From Anagrus nilaparvatae (lineage: Eukaryota > Arthropoda > Insecta > Hymenoptera > Mymaridae), in the NCBI GenBank assembly GCA_022575985.1, contig JAKSXM010000014.1, positions 14,384,001 to 14,448,000 on the forward strand: a stretch of 64,000 bases of DNA. The letters are read 5' to 3'. Both the position numbers and the translations under genes were made by a program. Position 1 is the first letter of the stretch, and each line of letters begins with the position of its first letter. Below, piece by piece: positions 25,801 to 34,559 of this stretch. The notes under the pieces were generated by a model. It did no database searches, was not told the origin of the DNA, and saw only the letters and a program-made list of their open reading frames with translations.

Positions 25801-28800
25801 ATATTTTGAATGGATATAACAATAAATTTTATATTTTTTTAAATAGACTTGATTAAAATTTTTTCATTTTTTATTATTCGTTTAGAAACGAGGAATTCTC
25901 GGCCGAGAACGAGGCGAGGCGAGGCGAGACCGAGAAAATGATTTGTGCACCTCGGCCGAGAACGAGGGGAGGCGAGATTAACACTCTCTCGTTCTCGTTC
26001 TCGGTAGGGTGTACATATTTCAAATACGTGAAAGTTTTGTCCAAAAGCATACGGCCTTATTTTTTATTAAAAATTTAAAAAGTTTTTGTGCCAAAATATT
26101 CTAAATTAAATAAAGAAAAAAATAAAATGACCCACACCCAGTACTCTTAAAATTCAAATTAAAAAATTAAAAACAAACCTCAAAAATGTGAAATTCATTA
26201 TCGGTAGATGTACTTTGAAAACTGCCTGAATTCGTTTGGTTAATAACTTCAAGGCGACAATTTTTTAATGCCTTTGCAAATCTAACTTGAGCACCCAAGT
26301 TTGAATTTTCTAAGTTGTTCATCTGTATGAATGATTTAAGACATCATTTAACTTTTATTAAAATAATAATGGTTTTCTTAAAATTTTTAATTTTTAAAAT
26401 ATGTATAATAATTTTTACAATTATTTTCGGCATAAATGGTTTTGAAGAAATTTCAGTGGATAAAAAGGTTTTAATTAATTTAATTAATTACGTAGTTCTT
26501 ATAAAATATTTGCATATTTGCACGTATTATAAGGTTTTCATTAATTAAACCTTTAAAAAATTTTTTATTATTTTTAGAATGATTTAAAAAAAGAAAACGC
26601 ACTAATTATTTCCCCATTTTATAAAAATAATGAAGATGAAGAAGAAATAATTAAATCTCAAGATTTTAATAATATTATATCCATTGAAGCAATTAAGGAA
26701 AAATATATCCCACTTATTTCATACGTAGATCATTTCAACAAAAAAGTAGCTCATTTAGACAATCATAAAGAAAACAAACAGAGCTTTAAATTTTGATTAT
26801 TTTTAAAAATAAATTCAAATATTTTGTTTTTTTGTGCAGATGTCAAGAACTTTGAAACTTTTAAAAAATGAGAAAAATCCGATTTTAATTAATGGCGCTT
26901 ATCGAAAAAATTTTTATTTATTTAAAAATATAAAAAATTTTGAAAATTATTTTTTTGAAAATTCGAGTAAGAGAAATCAAAAAATAAGTTTTCAAGAAAA
27001 TTTTACATATGCAACATCATCAAAAACAACTGATAATTTAAATTTTGAAAACACTGAAGAAACAATCGATTCTCAATCATTCACTGCAGACAGTCTTTTA
27101 TACGATTATACTGATGAATATATCAATAATTTTATTACTAATATTTCAAATTCGGCAAATAAGCTGCTGAAAAAAAATCATTCAACTAAACAAACTAGAA
27201 AATTAGATATTAGAGTTAAAAAAAATGGGATTTCAACCCCAAGTATCAAACTCACCACTAATCCTGCAGAAGTAACAAAACTAATAAGTAAAACTACAAC
27301 TTTTTATTATTTAAGCAACAATAACTCTTATTCTGTAACAAATAGTAATTCAGAAATTAATGAAGATAAATTTTCTCTGATGTCTTCTTCAAACAATGAT
27401 TTTGATGATAAAACTCAATTAAATATTTTGAATAAATATAGCATTTTAAATAAAACTAATCTGATAAATACTAATGAAACCGAATTATCAAGTTATGAAA
27501 AAATTATGCCAGAGTATGATTTAAGAATAGAAGAAATAAAACCTGCAAGTTTTGCGATTGATTATAATGATAAAGAAATTGATAAAGCAATTCACAAAAT
27601 TATTTCAAGTACTTTTAGATTTAAAAGTGAGAATGATTGTTCTCAAATTGAAAAGAAAGGAGGTTTTGGATTAAATGCTGTCAAATGTCTTGTACAAGAT
27701 TATCAAAACGATAATATTAAAGTTAATAAAATTTTATTGAAATCTTTAAAAATATTTAGCAAATGGATTCTCATTTATATTTGTATTGCAGTACCTCTTT
27801 GGTGTACCAAAGGTTTTAAAATTATTATTAAAATAAATTTTTGCTTATTTTTTAATAACTCAGCAAATTTAAATACAGGATGGTGTTGCTGCTGTTTTAG
27901 ATGTAAAGTTTGTTTTCCTAGAGAGGTAATTATGCATGAAAAAAAATATTACTCTCGGAATCCACCAGGAAGTTTTTTAGAAATAAACGGTAAAACAAAA
28001 GATGAATCTTTGGAACCTTTGATCTACGTACCAACTTATTTTGAAGAAAAAGCTTTTGATCAATTACAATCTAAGATTAGATATTTGTAAATTAAAATTA
28101 AAAATAATCTTACCATAATTAATTCTTCTGCTTTTAAAAAATTATCGTTCCACAAGCATTGTAAGATTAAAGACTCTTTTGGAGCTAATAATAAATTAAC
28201 AATATAGCAATCACTGCTAAGTTTTCTATATTTATCTGAGTTATTCCGATTCAGATTTCTGGTTTTTTTTCTGCGTTTAAGATTTTTATCTCCTAAACTG
28301 TTTTCAGGTAAAATTTCAGTATCCGTTATTTTTTCTTGATCAACTTCATCAGAAGAACTATAATGATTTTCATTATAAAATATACATTTATTTCTTAAAC
28401 GAAACGAAAACCTTAAATTTTCATCCACCATAGAATCTAAGTAACTACCACTTAAATTATTCAATAATATTTTTTCTTCTTTGTCATTAAATTTTGAATT
28501 TGTTAATAGTTCTAAGCGCCAAATAGAAATATTAAGAGAATTTAATAATTTTGTAAGACTTTTTTTGATAATTTCTAATTGGATTGCATTTTCATAGTTT
28601 TTTTTTGCATTTTGTAAGTCTTCTCCAAGCTGATGTGCACATTTTTTTAATATAGTTAATATTTCTAAAACAGAATATTTATTGCAAATGAAACCAAAAA
28701 GTTGCTGCACTTCATTTTCTTTGCTTTCGTAAGTTGAACTTTGTTTTTCTTTTTCAACAAGTATATCTTCTTCTTCAGATGTGTCTTCAGCGACATTAAA

Positions 28801-30593
28801 ATGAATTTCATATCTTATGAATAATAAAGAAAAGATATTTTCCATGACTTCTATTTTTAAAGATATGGATGTTAAAGAATTTAAAAGCATCTCTATTTTT
28901 GAACTATAATTTAAAATTTCATCACTAATTTGCAAATTAAAATTTTCACAGGCAAATATAATTCTCAAGACTAATTGAATAGTTTTGTAGGATTTAAAAA
29001 GATTTATATCATCTTGATTATCTTGTAAAATTAATTTTATTTCATCTAAATCACATTCATGAATATTAATACTTTTTTTTAAAGTAAATAATATAGAAAA
29101 ATCTTGTGAAATTTCTAGTATCCGTTTTACAGATAAAGAAGAATCTGAGTTAATGTTTGAATTTTTAGCCAAATATTCTAAGACCCATTTGACAATATTA
29201 AGTTTATTAAGTAAAAAAGAAAAAAGATTTTTAATGGAAAATTCATGACTCATTAATTTGCACTTATTTAAAATAAACTGAAGAGTTTGACAAATCTTAA
29301 AACTTTTATACCAAGTTTGAGAATCAGAGCCTATTTGCAAATGGGTTAGTTCCTTAAGAAAATGTATTAATAAAAATGGCCACATATTTCTTAATGTTTT
29401 GCAAGTGAAAATTTGTTGTGCATTATTATAATCTTCATTTTCCAAAAACAAAAAGCTTAAATCCTAAAACAAGTATTAACAAAAAAAAAATAATAGTAAA
29501 TTATTTTATTTTATCATATATATTTTGTATAATGAAAAGAAATATATATGTACCAATATATCCGTAATCCAATGCACTTTTCTCCATATAACTCTTGTAC
29601 TTAATTCTTTTGAACTTAACTGGGGATTATTAGAATCAAAAGTTGAAGTAAAAAAAATGAAATCCTTAATTTTTCTTGCATTTTTTAAGCAACTAATAGA
29701 CTTTAGCCTACAATGTTGCTCATCTAAATATCTGTGCCATTCCTTTAAAATTTTCAGATTTTTTCTTGAAAATAAAGCTAATTCCACATAATGAGATTTA
29801 TAAAATTTCAATAAACATGGAAAAAGCCAATTAAATAACTCATCTTCTTTGGTTTCCAGGAGTTCTAGTTTTGATAATATGCATAATAAAACTTTCAAGT
29901 TATCATTAAGCACTCCATTTGCAACTAATTTTTTTAAAACATTAGAATAAATATCATGTATTAAAAAACCCAGTTTTAAAAAATCAGGCCAATGAGTTAT
30001 AAAATCATTTAAAAGCCAACAAATTAATTCTGGATTCTTATGTAATATCACTTGGACATGTCTTAAGATTTTGGTAAAATTTTTATTTAATAATATATCC
30101 TTACTTTCGTTAATTAAAATTGTCTTATATAATTCTATTATCTCCTAAAAATAATTTTTATGTCATGAAATAAGAAATTTTTGATAACTAAATTAATAAA
30201 TTTAAGTACCTCTTCAATATCTTGGGGTATAATTTCTTTTAATAATTTCAAGTTATGTTTAAATTGAATAAGACTTAAATCTTCATCTTTGATTGTATTT
30301 ACTTTATCTAATACTAGTAAAAATTTAATTCTAGCCCACTCGTATTGATGTGTTCCATGGCTTGAATTTCTGTAATTAAGTCAGAAACTATAATTATTAA
30401 GTTAAAAGAATAAAATTTTTCTTAATTAGCATTTGTTAATTATCATAACTTACATTGCTAAGTCACATAATTGTTGAATGTGTTCTTTGTTAATATTTTC
30501 TAAGCCGTTATTTCCATTATTGGTATTAAAAATTGATAAACTTGTAAACCATAACCTCGATGCTACACATTTTTCAATCTCCGAAAATATCAT
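10837..30593 (-). CDS. ZFYVE26: Spastizin, FYVE-domain protein 26 (15 exons)
   Basis: Exons in transcript order: 30593-30454, 30369-30210, 30144-29554, 29463-28114, 26322-26179, 23660-23111, 23038-22785, 20910-20377, 16084-14831, 14489-13980, 13899-13535, 13046-12656, 12584-11396, 11335-11082, 11022-10837. All junctions are GT-AG, phases agree throughout, and the sum is 7872 nt, that is 2623 aa (human 2539). Matches to the human protein include LLAPKESLILQC (residues ~725), LLMNCKFEYLQ, the FYVE finger at about 1830-1895 (CSCC, RRHHCRRCG, CASC, RVCNDC), STKSGLDTQGVWAAWGKACLK, QLFMKDYIRAAMTCIRFY and EEGFGIAFRIMQ. Spastizin binds PI3P and, with spatacsin and AP-5, acts in lysosome reformation and autophagy. 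The FYVE WxxD motif reads WVPN, so the acidic residue is missing. Introns 4, 5 and 8 carry a nested gene and transposons. The start ATG at 30593 is the first in frame. Two extra segments could exist undetected, but no frame break was found. Confidence 0.93.
14490..14830. repeat. Intron with short dispersed repeats
   Basis: ZFYVE26 intron 9 (341 bp) carries an imperfect inverted repeat, GGACAATAATGAC / GTCATTATTGCC (14574-14609), and the GC-rich hairpin CCTCGGCGCTACGCGCCTCG (14677-14696) of the dispersed family described at 2292 and 17733. Confidence 0.5.
16085..16899. other. ZFYVE26 intron 8, proximal part
   Basis: AT-rich intron with no coding content. A perfect GC mini-hairpin, CTGCGCTTCGCGCAG, lies at about 16625-16639. 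Confidence 0.5.
16900..17204. mobile_element. MITE with CTCCAGTCA ends, TA-flanked
   Basis: Ends CTCCAGTCAAT and ATTGATTGGAG, flanked by TA (16898-16899 and 17205-17206). Inside is GATCAGCGACCCAAAAAA, the core motif shared with copies at 20982-21367, 25364 and 57233-57675. No transposase. Lies in ZFYVE26 intron 8. Confidence 0.7.
17513..17665 (-). mobile_element. Helitron-like 3' end
   Basis: On the minus strand this reads ...GATTAAACATGAAATATGAT, GAGGGGGTTGGC, a GCGCGC hairpin, GGGGGCTTGCCCCC and terminal CTAG. It aligns with 45290-45417 (plus) over about 125 bp. A subterminal hairpin plus CTRR end fits Helitron or Helentron termini (inference). In ZFYVE26 intron 8. Confidence 0.5.
17666..20376. 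other. ZFYVE26 intron 8, distal part
   Basis: No exon is supported. Contents: hairpin CCTCGGTACTACGCACCTCGG (17738-17758); a degenerate direct repeat around TTAGGTTATGTRG (18600-18925, five or six diverged copies about 50-90 bp apart); a short perfect hairpin ACCATAGACATA / TATGTCTATGGT (18629-18658). The 96-codon open frame at 18614-18904 is a translation of this repeat. Confidence 0.45.
20982..21367. mobile_element. MITE with CTCCAGTCAAAATA ends
   Basis: Left end CTCCAGTCAAAATACGG, right end CTATTTTGACTGGAG. The interior has three copies of the TCAGCGACC(C)AAAAAACC core in both orientations and a C run of 13 near 21339-21352. It lies 70 bp upstream of ZFYVE26 exon 8, in intron 7. Confidence 0.75.
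21626..22358. mobile_element. Inverted-repeat element with poly-C/poly-G arms
   Basis: The left arm, ATCTTCTTCGTTTCCCCC...CCACCAAATCG, is mirrored at 22322-22358 (CGATTTGGTGGGGG...ACGAAGAAG). Inside is a direct repeat, CTAGGGGTAGGTGCGAGTAC (21819 and 21941), and GC hairpins such as GGGGGCTTCGCCCCC (21876-21890). No coding content. In ZFYVE26 intron 7. Confidence 0.6.
22381..22750. mobile_element. MULE-like MITE with 10-bp target duplication
   Basis: Terminal inverted repeats ATGGACGCTAGATAAAAGGA and its mirror TCCTTTTATCTAGTGTCCAT. They are flanked by perfect 10-bp duplications GGATAATACC (22371-22380 and 22751-22760). A 9-11-bp duplication is typical of Mutator-like elements (family knowledge). 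370 bp, no transposase. The right flank is only 25 bp from the donor side of ZFYVE26 exon 7. Confidence 0.8.
23671..23865 (-). pseudogene. Unrecognised exon-like open frame in ZFYVE26 intron 5
   Basis: After a good acceptor (TTTATTCTAG) a 64-codon frame opens with ordinary-looking composition (GDELLIYYLGRNEFRQ, then GLHYWFMTSLNPFEFEL) and ends at TAA 23671-23673. It has no donor and is not needed by ZFYVE26, whose exon 5 joins exon 6 in phase without it. It could be a terminal exon of an inserted gene fragment or a cryptic alternative last exon of ZFYVE26. Not recognised. Confidence 0.25.
24576..24985. mobile_element. Decayed MITE related to 2947-3291
   Basis: Left end TACTGTAAAAAGTAACTTCC and an interior of TTTTCGAAAA/GTAAATT blocks as at 2947-3291. 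The right end (TAAGAAAGTTAATTTTAATT) is degraded. Small open frames here are repeat translations. In ZFYVE26 intron 5. Confidence 0.6.
24995..25364. repeat. 129-bp tandem units ending in a CTCCAGTCA-type terminus
   Basis: Two units carry TATCAGCGACCCAAAAAACC (or a variant) then CCCCGTATACCAAATTTCAA, about 129 bp apart. A third diverged unit follows and ends TTTTACTGGAGTA. It is the right half of a MITE of the 16900/20982/57233 family with an amplified interior. Confidence 0.6.
25885..26012. repeat. GC-rich GAGGCGAGGC repeat
   Basis: Short tandem GAGGC units and two copies of CTCGGCCGAGAACGAGG, followed by an inverted CTCTCTCGTTCTCG. It stands out from the AT-rich intron. No TIR or TSD was identified. 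Confidence 0.5.
26369..28090 (+). CDS. Putative single-pass membrane protein nested in ZFYVE26 intron 4
   Basis: Proposed exons 26369-26467, 26578-26745, 26840-27812 and 27864-28090 (phases agree; 488 aa). An N-terminal signal peptide (MVFLKFLIFKICIIIFTIIF) is followed by about 320 residues rich in Ser, Asn, Thr and Lys. Then comes a membrane segment (KWILIYICIAVPLW) and a cysteine cluster (GWCCCCFRCKVCF), followed by a conserved-looking tail (RNPPGSFLEING). This suggests a type I topology with a palmitoylatable Cys-rich juxtamembrane tail. I do not recognise the family. The whole gene lies in the 1.8-kb intron 4 of ZFYVE26 on the opposite strand, its stop codon 23 bp from exon 4. The donor at 26746 is weak (AAA|GTAGCT), so the signal-peptide exons may be joined differently. 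The long exon from ATG 26840 is the firm part. Confidence 0.6.
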
Positions 30594-30792
30594 TTTCTTT
30601 CTTATATTTTTGCATTTTATATTTAAATTTAATTTTATAATTTCATACTCTTAAAATCTGTATTGCTTTGTAATTAATTATAAACATTTCTAAAGATAAA
30701 AATCATCTGATCTACCCCCTGAAACTTTCTGTCATTACCGACAGCGGAGTAACTTACTTTTAATTGAGTTTTACTTTTAATTGGGGTGGTTT

Positions 30793-30920
30793 TTTCTTGT
30801 TATCCATTTTCTAATACCCGAGTATTCTATAGTTTTCTGTCATACCAACTCCATTTAAATAACATTACGTCGGTATGACAGGAAACCTCAAAATACTAGA
30901 AAACGGAAAGCAAGAATACA
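30793..30920. repeat. Hairpin upstream of ZFYVE26
   Basis: TTCTTGTTATCCATTTTCTA and TATAGTTTTCTGTCATACC are mirrored as GGTATGACAGGAAACC and TAGAAAACGGAAAGCAAGAA around a 28-bp loop. It lies 200 bp upstream of the ZFYVE26 start codon, so it may fall in its promoter or 5' UTR. It is probably a small MITE. Confidence 0.6.
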
Positions 30921-31072
30921 TGGTACGATTTCACCTGGTAACTTTATGCAACTACTTTATCGGCCTAATGAAAATATTGTAACTAGAGACATAATTTAAA
31001 TTTATTTTAATGTAAATAATAAATATAAATATAAAAAAAATAAATAAAAACATTTATTTATAAGAATTAATA

Positions 31073-32013
31073 TATGGGTGGTTTTCGCAGGAACGGTATA
31101 CATAGTGTCCCCTCCATTTATATCCGAAACTAAAGCTCTTTTACACTTTTTTTTCTTCTAAAAAGTTCATAAATAATATTTTTTTAAAGTGTCACAACCT
31201 ACTATGCATATATTGGTAACTTAATAAAAAAATTTTCTGGAGCATATGTGTTCAAATTGACGCCACCGTCTGCTGTCCTTTTGCTTAACTGTAAAATTTA
31301 AGTATTAACAAACGACTTAAAATTTGAACTTAAATTTTTCTGTAGGATGCATATGACGTATTTAGGTCCCAAAAACTCAATTTTTTCAACGAAACAAATT
31401 TTCATGCAATCCTCTTAGCGCATCGTCGCATATAAGTCTGTCCCCCGGTTTTAGCTATTTTTTCCCATCTTTTATTGGAGCGCACTCTATATGTATGCAC
31501 TTAAAAGCACTGTTGTATTTTTTTTTTTACTGAACTACTCATATATGAACCGTGGAAAACTTAAAATTTTAAATATAAAAGCTTTAACTATGAAAATTAA
31601 ACCTATTAAAATTTTAAAACGCTTTTACAAAAAAAAAATGTCGCCACCGTCCATGTCGTTTTCTCCAAGTGTATGTCATATATTACTTAATATATCTTGT
31701 TCAGTTATGTGTTTTGATGGAAAAATAAGATACCCAGAGTTTGAGAAAATTTGATGGCTTCAATACAAAGTTATTTCAATAATACATTCAAAATGTCGCA
31801 ACCGTCCATGACGCCACCGTCTGCATAAATAAAAAAATCCCATAAGAATAACACGTAGAATTTATTTTTACATTTGTAGCAGTACCACTGAAAATTTTAG
31901 GTTCTTGGACATTGATAAACATTAAAATACAAAAAAAATTAAAAAAAAAAATATAATTAGTGTTGTGCCGTAAACAATAAAAAAATATATCGTTACAGTG
32001 AAAACCACCCATA
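31073..32013. mobile_element. TIR element, TATGGGTGGTTTTC ends (copy 1)
   Basis: Ends TATGGGTGGTTTTCGC and GTGAAAACCACCCATA in a TA-rich flank. The interior repeats CGCCACCGTC / GTCCATG motifs. A second copy (46180-48227) lacks the left end and carries a foldback insertion; copy 1 supplies its empty site. No transposase frame. Confidence 0.7.
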
Positions 32014-32046
32014 TATACTGTAAAATTTGTAAATTATATTGTTTAA

Positions 32047-32774
32047 GGTAATGTGGTAGTTCAGACGTTCGAAAAAAAGCAGTTTTTTGTGATTTTTTTG
32101 TAGACAAACTATTGAATATATTAAACCAATTTTTTTAGGGCTAAATAATACATATTTATAGTTTATAAAAAAAATTAATTTTATTAACAATTTAAATTAT
32201 AAAGGGTTGATAACAGGTGTTAAAGTTTATTTGTAAAAAAAAAGTGTGCTGATTACTGACGTGATTTTTCCGGACTGAATGGTCGGAAACACAAAAAAAA
32301 AGAAAATTCTTAAAATTTATGAGTTAAGTTATAATGTGAACTAGAATCTAAGAATTTGCACCACAAATAAATAATTGGCGAGCATTTGAAAAAAATTTTG
32401 AAAAAAAACGCTTTTTTTTTAAAGTTTTTCATATAAAAAATATAGTAAAATTAAAAATTTTCGCTAGATCCTAGTTCACATTATAAATATACATATTTTA
32501 AACATGCAGTTAATTTTTTAAGAAAATCGGTCCACGGAATTCCGAGAAATCGTGTCAGTAAATTACAAAAAAATGGTTTTGAGATAAACTCGTTTAAAGT
32601 TATTTTTTCACATAAAAGACTTAACAATAATTATTGAAAGTAGGCTTAAAAATAGTACTTATAATGCTCCGATTTTTCTAAAATTTTTTTTCCATATTTT
32701 TAAATAGTTATACTTTCAGAAAATAAAAAAAAAAATTTTTGAAAAGCGAAAAATTTCTGAATTACCACATTACC
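32047..32774. mobile_element. TTAA-flanked element with GGTAATGTGGTA ends
   Basis: TIRs GGTAATGTGGTAGTTCAGA / TCTGAATTACCACATTACC sit between TTAA duplications (32043-32046 and 32775-32778). 728 bp, non-coding. TTAA duplication points to piggyBac or Kolobok mobilisation (inference). Confidence 0.75.
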
Positions 32775-32794
32775 TTAAGGACGTGTCTCAATGG

Positions 32795-32797
32795 ATT

Positions 32798-32828
<31 letters not shown>

Positions 32829-32860
32829 CTTTTCGGACCTCTTTCTTTCTCTCGCGAGTT
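32795..32860. repeat. (GA)n microsatellite with hairpin
   Basis: About 14 GA repeats run into GAGGTCTTTTCGGACCTC, a perfect stem-loop, then CTTTCTTTCTCTC, which can pair back with the GA tract. Confidence 0.85.
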
Positions 32861-33132
32861 TTGTATAAGCAATTCCAAAATGTAAGTTTTTGTTTATATT
32901 CATGTAAATATAAACATCTAGGAGCTCTGAAATTTTTTCTATGAGTTTTTATAATAATAAATTATATTTTAAATAAATATTATCAAAATCTGTTTTGTAA
33001 ATTTTTTTTTGGAAGCCTTAAAATCTCTTACGTGAAATATGCATGTAATTTAATAAGTACGTATTGTAAAAAATTTACAGAACGGATTTTGATAATATTT
33101 GGTTAAAATATAATTTATTATTATAAAAGCTC

Positions 33133-33541
33133 GTACCCTATCGGAAGGTTGCATATGCATTTTCTTGCCCTAAGAAACCCAGCAAAGTTACAAGTTCATT
33201 TTTTCAAGTTTTGCGGTCGGCCATCTTGGAAAATCGGAAAATATGTGAAATTGAATAATCGAGTATTTTCCACCTCGAATTCATTTTTCTTGCCCTAAAA
33301 AACCTCCTTGTTAAGTTAAAAGTACATTTTTTCAAGTTTTTCGGTCCGCCATCTTGGAAAATCGGAAAATAAGTGAAATTGAAAAATCGAGTATTTTCCA
33401 CCTCAAATTCATTTTTCTTGTCCAAAAAAACCCCCTTGTTAAATTAAAAGTACATTTTTTCAAGTTTTTCGGTCCGCCATATTGGAAAATCGGAAAATAA
33501 GTGAAACTGAAAAATCGAATATTTTCCACCTCAAATTCATT
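33133..33541. repeat. 119-bp tandem repeats, CCATCTTGGAAAATCGG family
   Basis: Three units of about 119 bp contain CGCCATCTTGGAAAATCGGA and TTTTCCACCTCAAATTCATT. The outer edge, TATCGGAAGGTTGCATATGC (33138-33157), is mirrored at 39130-39160, so this is the left end of a roughly 6-kb element into which later elements inserted. The overlapping minus-strand open frames here are repeat translations. Confidence 0.75.
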
Positions 33542-33649
33542 CACGGTGACCTGGAAGCGTTTTATTATTCGATCAAAATGACAAAAAAAACCGTATGGTG
33601 GGGTGTTTTCTACACAAAATGTCTACGAATTTCCTATTTGTCTTGATTT

Positions 33650-34510
33650 TTATAATGGATTTCCTTAAAATTATGACCTTGACATTCAATTTTTCTCATA
33701 TAAGACGTGGTCGAATTTCCGGGGAAAAAATATACAAGATCCTCTTGTAAATAATATTCAGAAAAACATTTTGAAAACTGATAACCTTTTATAATGGATT
33801 TCCTTAAAATTCGTACCCTGAAACATGACAAAAATCGATTTTTCTCATATAAGAGGTGATCAAAAGCGAAAATAAATGGTTTCATCGGATTTCTGGGGAA
33901 AAAATACGTAAGTATCTTTAGTAAATAATATTTAGGAAATTTTATTTTTTAAACTATAATAACTTTTTTGATTGTTTTCCTTAAAATTGGGACCCTAAAA
34001 TACGAAAAAAAATCGATTTTTCTCATATAAGAAGTGGTCAAAAGCTAAAATAAATGATTTCATCGGATTTCTGGGGAAAAAATACATAAGTTCCTTTAGT
34101 AAATAATATTCAGAAAAATTTATTTTGTAAACTATTATACTTTTATGATTGATTTCCTTAAAATTGGGACCCCAAAACAAGACAAAAGTCGATTTTTCTC
34201 ATATAAGAAGTGGTCAAAAGCTAAAATAAATGGTTTCATCGGATTCCTGGGGAAAAAGTATAGAAGACCTTCTTTTAAATAATAATCAGAAAAACTTATT
34301 CTGAAAACTGCTAACTTTTTATAATAGATTTCCTTAAAATTAGGACCCTAAAAACCAATAAAATCGATTTTACTCCTATAAAACATGGTCAAAAGCTAAA
34401 ATAAATGGTTCCATCGAATTCTTAGGGAAAAAATAGACAAGTCCCTCTTGTTAATAACATACAGAAAAATTTATTCAGAAAACTACAAAACTTTTAAAAT
34501 TGGTCCCCTT
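33650..34510. repeat. 175-bp tandem array
   Basis: Five diverged units of about 175 bp contain GGATTTCTGGGGAAAAAATA, TTTCCTTAAAATTGGGACCC and ATTTTTCTCATATAAGA. The anchor GGGGAAAAA recurs at 33889, 34066, 34240 and 34415. The same unit forms a second array at 40680-41450. Confidence 0.8.
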
Positions 34511-34559
34511 GAAAGACTACTGCGGAATAAGGTATGGTTTCCGGCCCAAGCATATTTTT

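Noticed and set aside
33204..33544. Overlapping minus-strand frames with repeated FRFSKMADRKT
   Set aside because: Translations of the 119-bp tandem repeat. The same peptide theme appears wherever the CCATCTTGG unit occurs.
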